From Guyanagaster necrorhizus (lineage: Eukaryota > Basidiomycota > Agaricomycetes > Agaricales > Physalacriaceae): a stretch of 64,000 nucleotides of DNA. Where the stretch lies: the NCBI RefSeq assembly GCF_019112545.1, contig NW_025064895.1:178049-242048 (forward strand). The letters are read 5' to 3'. The notes under the pieces were generated by a model, which worked only from the letters and a program-made list of their open reading frames with translations, was not told the origin of the DNA and did not search any database. Below, piece after piece: positions 33,443-43,659 of this stretch. The translations under genes were made by a program, and so were the position numbers. Positions within the stretch are counted from its first letter, which is position 1, and each line of letters opens with the position of its first letter.

Positions 33443-35691
33443 GTGTCATCTATTCTCACTATATCACGAGTAGCGGCTTCAAAGTGGACCTCCATCCAGC
33501 CTAACCAAACTCGTCACATTCCCTGATCAGTACGTTTCAAAATTAATACATTCAATGACAAGACTGAGAATCTTGCCATCAGGCTTCATCTGCGTCGTTA
33601 ACTCGGTCAGATATTAGCGTGCCATGAATTCTGGAAAGGTTTCTGCTCTAGATCCCGAATACGAACAAGAGCTAAGGTGCCGTCAAGGGTCTTCCGACCT
33701 TAGCGATGGTGCAACAACAAAAACAATAGCCAAATTTTCGTCTGTTACTTGAAGGAAAACGCGACTTGGAACTGCTTCGGCTGTCTGCTCATGTTTTCCA
33801 ACACACAGCTCATTAGAACGATCCGCGTACTCACGTTTGTGAGAAAGGCGACAGAAAGGCTAGATGTCAATCCAAGCCAGCTCCCGAAGTAACCGTTTCA
33901 CATGCTTAGCAGTTCAGTAGAAGCGAAACCAATAAAGAGGCTTGTCAGTGGTGTATCTGAGGCTGACCTTCTACACTTCACGCTGTTACTTTCTAGTCTT
34001 GCTCAGCAAAACTAGTTCTACTTCCCTGTCATGGCCACTTCGGAAACATTGTACCTCCTGGACGATGACGGCTCGACCAACGCAACAGGCAACTGCAGCA
34101 TGTACGGAGATCAAGGCATACAATTGCTTCTATGGTGTTCACGGTGATATTTGGGCGTATCTCATGTACATGAGGTTTTCGACGCCTATACCTCCCAACC
34201 CACCGAGCATCAAGGAGTACTTCGACTCGGACCCCTGTTGCCGATATCTGATTTATCAAGGTACGACGTTGCTAAAGGCTGTCGCATGGGATTTCGTCAA
34301 CCTAGATTCATTGTTATCTGAGGAGTATGATAGACGCCTCGTCAGGGAACTATGCTTTGCATACGCAACGGCCGTACGCAGTGTTATCTGTTTCATTATG
34401 CGTTCAATACTTACCCGAATTTTTATTTTCCAGTTCCACGCCCTAGAGGTCTTATTCTTGTAACGACCGCCTTTCATCAACACGCGCATGCGTACTTCCA
34501 AGGCCAGGGACAATGATGGCGGATTTTCCTTCGAATCCCTAGTGCGAGACGATGTCATCTAGGCGGTTTAGAAAGCTGAACATATCGAGAAGCCGGGCCG
34601 ATTCACAACCTTCTAAAGGCTTTGGGTCAATCCCATAGACCTTTCGGTGTGTTCCAGGAGCGAATACCTTCCGCCCGAGAAGGGAAACCAGTAAATACTC
34701 CTGTCATTCTAGTAAAATGGATGGCATGCTGATTAGAGAAATTGTAGCGCCCATGGTATGTGGACCCTATCTCGACGCATTTGAAGACTCGGATGGGCTC
34801 CCTGACTTTGTGGATTTAGCCACCGGGGCTAATACCTCAGCACAACTGTTTCATTACCCACTAGGTCTTGTTTCTATGCGAGTAGCTGCTGATAAGGACT
34901 GCGATGTCTTCGCACTGGGCCTTGTAGGTCGTCGAGAAATGAAGGCTGCACTGAATCGCATGGTGATGAAAGCATCTTTACCGGTGGTACTACATCCTCG
35001 GTCAGCTTTGTCAGTCCCGGTTCGACTTGCGCAACTTCTCGTACGATTCCAACTAGTCTTAATTGACGTTCGTCAATTTTAATGTGTAACGATTAGAATT
35101 ACTTTGTGACTCTATTTTCCGTCGCTTTTCTAACTAATTTCCATCTACGGATCTTTCTATCTCCTCCGCTTTGAATGAGCGCGTGTGCTATATTCTGTCC
35201 AAATGGTAGATTGTGATCAAGTGGAAACCAGCAGGTAAGTACAGATGCGTCGATTACACGGTCAAGATCGCCTTGCAGAAGGCTCTCAATTGCTTCGGAC
35301 ACGCATGCTCCATTCTTGGTTTCCTACCCCGGAAAAATTAAAATCCCCTTACAGGCTTGCTCCAGTTCCCGAGCACAATAAACGATTAGTTGGCTACCAG
35401 GGCTTTCCGACCTCGTCGCAGCGATTAGCAAGAGCAGTAACAAAACGGGCAGAAATGTTTGGAATGGAACAATGTTCTATAATGACTTGCCTCAGCTAGT
35501 AGGAAGGAGGTAGAAAAATATGACCATGTTCGGGCGCCCTGGTAAATCCACACGTTCCTCATCATAAAAATATGGGCCCATCGGCACCCGGAGTGTGAAA
35601 TTGATTGATAACTGTGTCATGATGAGATACAACAAGTATACATGCTGACGGTCAATAAATATAACATCGCGGAAAAACAATCCATCTTCGC
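33443..35691 (+). other. Poorly resolved region with possible exons
   Basis: Open plus-strand frames at 33942-34463 (173 codons) and 34717-35082 (121 codons, GLPDFVDLATGANTSAQLFH) may be exons of one or two orphan genes. I recognise no domain and could not fix starts or introns. From about 35100 to 35690 I see nothing convincing. Confidence 0.3.
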
Positions 35692-36593
35692 TCAACATAT
35701 CCATGCGCCAAAGAACAGGCCTAGCAATGTTGTAACGAGACCAGCAGTGGGTGGTATCTCAAAGTGACGAAGAGAGATGCCGGCGTCACTTCACAACACT
35801 GGTGAGAAGCAGGCAGAAAAGAAATACATTTATGTACGTACGAAGATGACGAACTAGAGCTGGTGGAAGACGTCCCGCTTGACGACGAGGGTTTGCTACT
35901 TGTCGATGATGAAGAATTGATGGTACTAGTGCTGCTGGACGAGGACGATGATGAGGAACTTGTGATTGTTGACGACGGAGAACTGCTAGTCGAACTACTT
36001 GTGAAAGACGTAGTATTTGAGGAAGATGAAGAATCATTACTGGAAGAAACAGAGTTGGTACTGCTTGACTGTGTCGAAGACGAGTCCGATGACGTAATTG
36101 GGTCGCTAGATGATGGGGCAGCAAAGGTGTATGTCGAAGACCCTAGTATAGTCGTATCTCCAGTGGCTCCGCTTGGTGCCAAGGTAATTTCTGTACCCCC
36201 GACAAGCGATACCCGGGTCACATATGCTTGCGTTGCCGAAGCTACATGAATTGTTTCAGCCACAGTGGGTCGGTCAACGAACGTAAGTACCTGAGTCTCC
36301 GCTGCTAATAGATGACATGTCTGTAAAAGTAACGGTAGAAGTAGCGGCGTCTGTGGAGGGGGTCAATAGTGCTGCGGACCGCATTGGCATAGAGAAACTG
36401 CCGGCAAGTCAAATCATACAAGAAGATATGTCCTGAAGCAAAGAGTCAAAAGAGCCGATATCTGTGAAGGGTTGAATGCTAATTAGATCAAGATAGCAGA
36501 TGGCATACCCGTCGCCTGAGGAGCAGGTGCACCACGAATCGGAACGAAAATGAGAAGGAAAAGAAATAAAGTCTTGGATGGAACATCAGGCAT
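35692..36593 (-). CDS. Ser-rich secreted or GPI-anchored surface protein
   Basis: A first exon from the ATG at 36593 encodes a signal peptide, MPDVPSKTLFLFLLIFVPIR, followed by GAPAPQAT. Later exons encode VTRVSLVGGTEITLAPSG and a long Ser/Thr tract (about 35850-36140), then after an intron SDAGISLRHFEIPP and a hydrophobic tail TAGLVTTLLGLFFGAWIC that ends at the stop (35692-35694). Signal peptide, mucin-like tract and hydrophobic C-terminus together suggest a GPI-anchored or single-pass cell-wall protein. One problem remains: between the second exon (DIGSFDSLLQDISSC) and SFSMPMRSAALLT there is an in-frame TGA near 36420, which needs an unusually short intron, a different model, or means the gene is broken. 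Confidence 0.6.
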
Positions 36594-37414
36594 GTTGTAT
36601 GATAATGAACGAACTTGGTCAACAAGCGGTGGGGAGACACAAGGCTAGCCAGAGCAAGGATTCCAAGGAAGCTGCCCAAGATACTTACACGGTAGCCCTC
36701 GACTAGCAGAGACCATTGTCATAGAAAGAGCGGATGCTGTGGGTCGCCATTGATTGGTGGTGTGATATCCTAAGATGATGGTTGGCAAGTGGAAAGTGCT
36801 GCGATTGGCTGACTACATTTAAGCAACTCAGCTAGGTAAATATCCTCTGCTGCTTGCTCGAGGAATAGGACATGGCTGGCTACAATGAGGGCCTTAAACC
36901 CACCCTCAATCTGATTGCAACACATGAACAACTATGTAGTAATACAAGGGAGAGGTGGGAGGGTGACAGAAAACTCGCCAGCGACTTGTACAATAACGGT
37001 GCAGTAATACTAGATGGGATTTGGTTAGATGTGGCAAGGCCAGAAACTGTTTGAATGAGCCATTGTAAGATGAGAAGAGGTGGAAACTCACCAGGCAACA
37101 GGGATTACTGACAACAGAGAGAAGAGGTGGAGCCTCGATGCCTGGGGATGCGGGATGAAGGTGAAAACGGAGATGAGACAGAGACAGAGACGGCGCCGGC
37201 AGCCCATTTTCGTGGACGAAACAGAGCTCCATATCGACAGAAATCGTGGGTGCTCCCTACCCTTGGAATCCGCCTCACAGTCAAGTGATGTGACCATGTC
37301 ACAATTTGCCGGCCCGACTTGCGTCACTCCGCCACAGGACCGAAACTCCGATTCTCCTCTCTTTCCGTGTTGCCCACCCTATCCAGCGTCGATAACAGTC
37401 GAATCACGATTCTA
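36594..37414 (+). other. Intergenic stretch
   Basis: No gene supported on either strand; probably the divergent promoter region of the Ser-rich protein and the RING/TRAF gene. Confidence 0.4.
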
Positions 37415-39326
37415 ATGGCATCGTACAACTATGTCGACCCTACGAATTCAAATCTGGTCAGTCTTCAGCCCTTTTTGTCCTAATTTGTGTTCACATCTAT
37501 GATATGCAGGTCTGTTGTATATGCCGGTATGATACAGAGTATTTTATTGTCGCGTTGCCTCATTTTTTTTTGCAGAACCCCTTTCCTTGATCCTGTTTCT
37601 ACCCTAACATGTGGCCATACGTTCTGTCGGGCCTGCATCGTAGAAGCTCTCCAGCATTCCTCGCAATGTCCGGTGGATCGACTACCCTTGACATTGGAGG
37701 AGGTAGTGTCTGCGAATTCCATTGTTAGATCAGTGAGTCAATTATATACACTGTGATCCTGTCACTAACGTTCCCAGCTGGTCGACGAACTCGTCGTTGA
37801 ATGCCCCTCCCCCGAGTGCCCACACACCTGCCAGCGGCAGTTACTTGCAGGACATCTCAGAGACTCGTGCTCTTATGCTGAAGTACCTTGCCCCACTGGA
37901 GAATGCGACCAACTCATACCCCGGAAAGATATGGAAAGCCATCGCTGTGGTCACACCCTTATCACTTGTCATGAATGCGGAACCCAGCTCAGTTCCGAAG
38001 ACTTCAAAGTGAGTCACACTATTCACATCCTTTTCAATCTGGTTTCGTCGTTATGGTTTATTGTAGTCCGAGTTGCCAAACACGAAGCTTATCGTGGCCT
38101 CCTCTTCGCTATTTCCTTCGGAGCACCCTTGTCGCTCGCGAATAGTTACCCCATCCTTTTCGGGTCTATGATTTACCCGACCTCAAGCGAGGGATCTTGC
38201 CCTCCTTACCATGGCGCTTCTATTTTTCTGTGTAAAAATAAATACCCGTCGCGAAATTTTGACCGTCCGTGATTGCCTCGCTGTGCTAACTTCAAATTTT
38301 ACAGGACCACGAAGCAGAATGTTTACCCGTGTCATTGGTCTGCGATTTCTGTTCTGCTGAGTATTCGCGTGATCTACAGTCCTCGCACGCGGAGACATGC
38401 TCGGAGGCTATTATTTCGTGCGTTCATGCGTCAAACGGGTGCTCATGGAAGGGGAAGCGACGGTCATTTACCCCCAAACATATCCCATCCTGTCCCTATG
38501 AAGCGATAAAGGGATTCTTATCGCTTCACGAGTCCAAGATGGCGGACCTTCGGGAAGAGAACCTCGGGTTGCGAAACAAGATTGATGCCTTGCAAGGCCA
38601 TCTACAGAATGCGACTAGGGATTTGCACGCAGCAAAAACAGCTCTCGGCCCTTGGTACACACAATCTTTGGCACATTCAATTGTGGAGCGATCTCCGCAT
38701 GTTCAGCAACGAGTGACCTCGTCAACTCCTCATGTAACTGAAAGCACGGTTTCGTCCCCGGCACCAAGCACATCAGCTGATACGCCCGATATTTTTGCAC
38801 CATATTTCCCAGAGGATGAATCATTCTCGGCTCAGGCCTCCCCAGAGCAGCTCAGCAGTTTCAGCTGGAGACCCTTGCACGGCACCTCATCTAACATTAG
38901 CCAAGCCTGGGATCCTGCAAGCCTCACGTCTCGGCCTGTTGCTCAGAACAACATCGCACCGCTGGACCTCAGTACGACATTAGAGGGCTCATTAAGTGGC
39001 CTTCGGCAATCAGTCGTTTCCTTATCAGCCTCCATGGACTCTTTCGGTCGTCGCAATGAGATTGCTTTGACCAACGAGGCGCTGAGAGTCAATGAAGAAA
39101 TTCGGTCTCTAAGAGCCAATATACACGGCCTTAGAATGCAGGTATGTTTTTCCGGACGATGGGTGAATATAACTTGATATTTCCTCAGGTTCATGCCATT
39201 ATGATGGACCGTAATGCTCAAGTGACAGGCCGAATGCAGGAAATGCCGTCAGTCGACGGACCGTGGACTGCGTCTTCTCGCTTTATTCCAGGAGGGCCTC
39301 CCGTACCGTCCATCACCAAATTGTAG
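37415..39326 (+). CDS. RING-finger protein with TRAF-type zinc fingers
   Basis: Six exons (37415-37456, 37510-37526, 37576-37732, 37778-38008, 38305-39141, 39189-39326) give 473 residues. A C3HC4 RING begins at residue 16: CCICRTPFLDPVSTLTCGHT, then FCRACIVEAL and CPVDRLPL. Cys/His-rich TRAF-type repeats follow (CPSPECPHTCQRQLLAGHLR, CPTGECDQLIPRKDMESH, CDFCSAEYSRDLQSSH, about residues 78-215). A short coiled coil (MADLREENLGLRNKIDALQG) and a low-complexity Ser-rich tail with another helical stretch (NEEIRSLRANIHGLRMQ) complete it. It is likely an E3 ubiquitin ligase of the TRAF-like RING class. The second exon has only 17 nt and encodes VCCIC, part of the RING itself. Confidence 0.88.
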
Positions 39327-39699
39327 CTTCAAATCGTATCATATTCGTTCAATTATCGTAGATTTACTGTTCATATTACTAATCTTTTGATTTAGACTTA
39401 CAATAGCTCAGTGTAAACTTGAATTTTGTAACAATAAATAAAATATCGCATTGCCTAAATACATCTTTGTGCTTTCTTATAAACCCTACAAATAAAACGA
39501 TCAAGGTCATCAGCTACCGAGAAACGAAAGATCCACATTAGGTTATAGGCCGACGAAGAACAAGCAAAAAAGAACCGTTATCAGTGTCCGCATTAGAGTG
39601 AGTGATCTACTAGAGCTCGGGAGGGAGAGCACCATAGATGGTGCACACTCAAAGGTCTACCCATACTTGCTTGATGATCCTGGATTGGGGACCAGCTTG
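39327..39699 (+). other. Intergenic stretch
   Basis: A+T-rich 3' flank of the RING/TRAF gene with polyadenylation-like AATAAA motifs near 39433 and 39492. No gene seen. Confidence 0.4.
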
Positions 39700-40100
39700 C
39701 TGTTCCTTGGGGCCTAAGTGAATACGACAGACAAACCAGCTTCAAAGTGCCAATCTACAAGATTTTTATGACGTTGGTGGGATAGGTGGCAGGAAAGCGT
39801 CACCAATGTGGCAGTGGAGGAACCACTGTCCGAGATTGTCGACCCTGAGGCTAGTGGTGACGGTGGATCCCGATAGGGGGTGTAGTAAGAGGTAATAGAG
39901 TGAAAGATTTCCGACGCCAACGACATCTAAGAGCAAACAAAGGAGCTAAAATATCGGGATTGGGTGTGTTAGATAGTGAGGAAAAGAAAGTCTGACCAGG
40001 GTCGATGATGTTGGCGGGATCATGATCCATCGCGACCTTGAACGATACCGGGGACGTGTTCGAGATGTTATCATAGACGTGCTGCAAAGCTTAGCGTTAC
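39700..40100 (-). pseudogene. Remnant of a laccase-type multicopper oxidase, C-terminal part
   Basis: On the minus strand DVVGVG is followed by LRVDNLGQWFLHCHI, then a 50-bp intron-like gap (GTGACG...TTGTAG, with the GT shared across the HCHI codon), then DWHFEAGLSVVFT. This is the fourth copper-binding block of fungal laccases (HCHIDWHxxxG). The conserved segments expected upstream are not found within the next 900 bp, and a stop follows FT early, so I regard it as a decayed gene end. Confidence 0.6.
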
Positions 40101-41077
40101 GTCTGGCACCTCCAGGGTCAAGAAATTGAATTCTCTTTCACATGGTAAAGACCTTAACATGATGGTCGGTAAGGATCAGACCCTTGGAGGTAAAGAACAG
40201 TCTTTCGATCTATGTTGTCACATATGTAAGTCACCATGTGCCCAGGATCAAGTCTCCGTCACGACCTTCACAAGAGTTTGAAAGTTAGTTATCAGGGCTA
40301 ACAAGGTTCGAATTTTCAGGAACAGAAGACGCATCTGGCAAGTACTATATTATGTTTGTGTCAGGACCACACACCTCCTGGATATTTGAACAATGAGCAC
40401 CAGATTCCGATTGTACAATGAGACGACGTCGGTCCTGTAATATGCCTCAGAGATAGGCCACGAAAGTTATCGGAAAAGAAGACTAGAGCCAGATTGATTC
40501 TTTGTATATCACAGAACGTATGGCACCTAAAAGTTTTCTTGTCTTGCGGACGGAAATTGGATAGACAAGTCTAGCAAAGTCTGCTGTGAACGTCCCAGGT
40601 CTTCAGTTCTATAAATCTGAGGCCAAGTCAGATATTCAACCGTGGCGAGGACCCCTTGTGAGGGCGTTCAATTTGACTTAAGTTTGTCTCAATAGAATTA
40701 CATGTAACGAGATATAGGATGAGAAATTCACGGCCTACGAAGGTCATTTTGATCTGGCTTGGCATTGATTTTGATTCCCTGTTATTCGATCTCAGGCAGG
40801 TAGGTAGTATTACACGGCACGGCCCAGGCTGTCAGAATAGAAACAGTTACATGTATCTTGCACAAACCTAGGGATCTTTCCAATAAACAGTAAGGTGATG
40901 ATTTGGCCCGGAGCCAAGATTCCTGATATGGGTGACCAAAAGGTTAGCAAGCCTTAGTGTACATGGCCAAGCCACATGTCAGAGTGTTGGGTTAGGCACA
41001 AAACGGAACCGTGGATTGGGGCGCAGACAAATCTAAGAGAAGAAGTAAGATAGAGAGGGTATAGATAGAAAACAACG
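40101..41077 (+). other. Stretch without recognisable gene
   Basis: Possibly further decayed pieces of the laccase-type gene on the minus strand, but no copper-binding motif could be found. Confidence 0.35.
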
Positions 41078-41678
41078 TCAACGAGCACTCCATGCGTCGT
41101 CAAGCCGATCTAGCAAGGCCTGCACCTCTTTTACCGCAGCCTTTCTTTCTCTTCTCGCATCTTCCCATTCACCATCGGTAGAGATGGCATCGAGACGGAG
41201 GAGAGATTGCAAGAGTAGTTCCCCTAGACGGGCATGTTCCTTCTCTAGGGCGGACATAGATGGCTGCTTTTGGGGTAAGGCATCAAGAAATACGTTGAGG
41301 GAAGGTATAAGGCCCTGGCGGATTGAGGCCAGTTCCTGCTGGATGTTGGATAGCGATGTCTGCTCCGTATTCTGGATGGCAGAGGATGTCGGAAGGGTAT
41401 CATGGAGAGGAAGGAGCGTGATAGATGACGTTTGCTTCAGATGGTAAGCGCCAAGAGGCGCCCTGTCATCCTTCATGATAGCACCCTTGTAGATGAGTTT
41501 GAAGGCGTCCAAGTGCGTTTCTTCTGCGACAATCTGTCGAAAATCGCCCAGTCTTGTCTCTAACGGAACATTAAAAGAAAACCTAAAGAAAGAAAGGTAT
41601 GCAAGTAAGCGGTATGCGAAATACCAACAGACTAGAAAGCAAATTTCACTTTTCTTTGTTCCACTTGACATTGACCAT
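41078..41678 (-). CDS. UBL-BAG domain cochaperone
   Basis: Two exons on the minus strand (41650-41678 and 41078-41582) give 177 residues. The start MVNVKWNKEKFSFNVPLETR is a ubiquitin-like fold, continuing to LDAFKLIYKGAIMKDDRAPL (a typical K-x-I-x-x-G strand) and ending near residue 65. The C-terminal BAG domain (about 80-175) is helical: LSNIQQELASIRQGLIPSLN, ALEKEHARLGELLLQSLLRL, ERKAAVKEVQALLDRLDDAW. BAG proteins release nucleotide from Hsp70 and link it to the proteasome through the UBL part. Size and order match fungal Snl1/BAG1-like proteins, without a membrane anchor. Confidence 0.88.
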
Positions 41679-42153
41679 GATGGTAGTACGGTGGATGATT
41701 ATGCGATGTGATGACGTCATATACCGCCACCCGACGGTGTCGAGCGGGTCACCACTTTGTCCAACTTCACCACGACCAAGAAGCCCTTTTAAGTTGAAAA
41801 ATCTTAGAAAAGATGCCTGACTTATTCTTCACTGATGACCTCGTGGAATCATACTGATACCAGGCCCTCTAGACTGAAATCCAGCGCCGATCGAAGGCCC
41901 AAGTGGAACAATGAAGTAAAATTTTTGATACATTATTCTAACGATGATAGAATTGTCGACCCTTGCTCTACATGGCACTGTGGAATTTTCAAAGACATGG
42001 TGAGAGCCGACTTCACCGCGCCGTGCGGAAGTTGTCCTGCCAGTGGTAGACCCCAAAATGACACTCTACTCAAGGCTAATCGACCATGATCTAATAGATA
42101 TAAGTAGGACGATATTGGTCCCGCACGATGTGCAAAGGTCTAGACTGTCTTTT
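41679..42153 (+). other. Upstream region of the BAG gene, border of the second repeat block
   Basis: No gene seen. CpG frequency is normal up to the copia insertion at 42154. Confidence 0.45.
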
Positions 42154-42361
42154 TGTTGGGATAGCAATCCCGAGTGAGTACGAGAATGTACTCGAAGATA
42201 CGATGCCAGTCAGCGGCAGCTGACTTGGATCGTGATCCGGACTTATTTAGTATCTCGTAGAAAGATCTCGAAGTAATACAAAATGTATTTAAGTAGAACG
42301 TCTCTCTCTCGAGAGGCTAATTCTAATCCTCTGTACATTACTCTGCTCTCTACTTACAACA
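42154..42361 (+). repeat. 5' LTR of the copia element, CpG retained
   Basis: 208 bp with TG...CA ends. It contains 11 CpG sites, all of which are lost in its partner LTR. TATA-like TATTTAAG lies near 42288. Confidence 0.95.
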
Positions 42362-42362
42362 G

Positions 42363-42374
42363 GTTATGGGCCCC
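42363..42374 (+). other. Copia primer-binding site, half-tRNA type
   Basis: GGTTATGGGCCC follows the left LTR by one base. It matches the known copia primer site that pairs with the anticodon stem-loop region of initiator methionine tRNA. Similar sequences follow the LTRs at 48222 and, on the minus strand, 9275. Confidence 0.7.
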
Positions 42375-42444
42375 AGCCATAACTGAACTTATGTTGCTAC
42401 TCACTTTGCACCCTTTTGTGCTTTATGTACACATGTAGAACTGC

Positions 42445-43653
42445 ATGGATAGCCAGTCTGTGTATAGAATTGATTCCCTTAAGGGCCTGGAAAATTATCC
42501 GACATGGAAAATCAAGATGATCGATATCCTAACTGATTTAGGACTAATTGATTATGCAGATGGAAGCATCCCAGCCCTGGCAGACATGACACTGGTGGCA
42601 GATTGGAAGAAGAGTGATAGAAAGGCTCTTTCAACAATAAGATTGTGGGTTTCAGATGGCCCACTGGTATATATTGCTGGTTTGAAGACTTCAGCAGAGG
42701 CCTGGAAAGCTCTGAAAGATATGTATGAGTCCAGGGGACCCATGGGAATTGTCCTTGTCAGAAGGAAATTCTTCAGAGCTCAGTGTGAAGAAGGAGGAAA
42801 CATAGAGGAGCATATTAGGACTTTGAGGTCCTATCAGGAGGAGCTGGCATCCCTTAAGCAGAAAGTTAAGGAGGAGGACTTCTCTATCACACTGCTTACA
42901 TCACTCCCAGAATCATGGAATTCATTCATCTCATCAGTGGATACTGCTGACTTGAAAGATTCTTACAAGTTGATTTCCTGAATTCTTCAGGAGGACATTC
43001 AATTAAAGGAAAAGACTTCTGATCAGACCATGACACTTGCAGCACATGGCAAGAAGTACAATTCAAAAGTCACATATTATAGATGTGGGGAAACTGGTCA
43101 CATCAGGACAAATTGCCCAAATGGAAAGAAGAATTCTGGAAAGTCATGGAAAGGGAAGGGAAAGGGTCAGACTCAGACATATGTTGCTAAATTGGACTCA
43201 GAAAAAGAAGACTATGTATTTTGTGCAACAGACATTGCACTTACCTCACTCTCAGGAGTATCATGGCTAGAGGACTCTGGCACTACTAGACATATAGTCA
43301 AAAATAGATTATATTTTTCTGACTATGTTGAAACTCCAGGACATAAAGTCATTAGTGTAAGCAAATCCAAAGGCTTGAAAAGGGGAACTGTCAAGATTAA
43401 AATGGTTGAAGAAGAAAAGATCACTCCAGTCACATTAAAAGAGTGTATCCACTGTCCTGATGCACCATTCAATCTTATGTCAATAGATTGCATTACAAAT
43501 GCTGGATTTGAACTCAAATTCAAAGAGTTCAGAATGGATATTATCTCATCACATGGCAAGATAATTGGCCATAGAGATAAAATATCAAAGCTGTACAGCC
43601 TTGACATCATTGTTTCAGAAATAACCCAGGCCCATGCTATGAAATCAGCCTGA
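42445..43653 (+). pseudogene. Copia Gag and protease, interrupted
   Basis: Starts MDSQSVYRIDSLKGLENYPT; Gag helices run to about 42980, where a TGA replaces Arg or Trp. The frame then continues with a zinc knuckle YRCGETGHIRTNC in which the first Cys is changed to Tyr. The protease follows with WLEDSGTTRHIV, keeping the DSG catalytic triplet. A TGA ends the segment at about 43653. Confidence 0.85.
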
Positions 43654-43659
43654 TCATAG

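Noticed and set aside
35863..36249. Plus-strand frame rich in Asp/Glu/Val (128 codons)
   Set aside because: It is the mirror of the Ser-rich tract of the minus-strand surface protein; acidic repeats arise from reading TCN Ser codons backwards.
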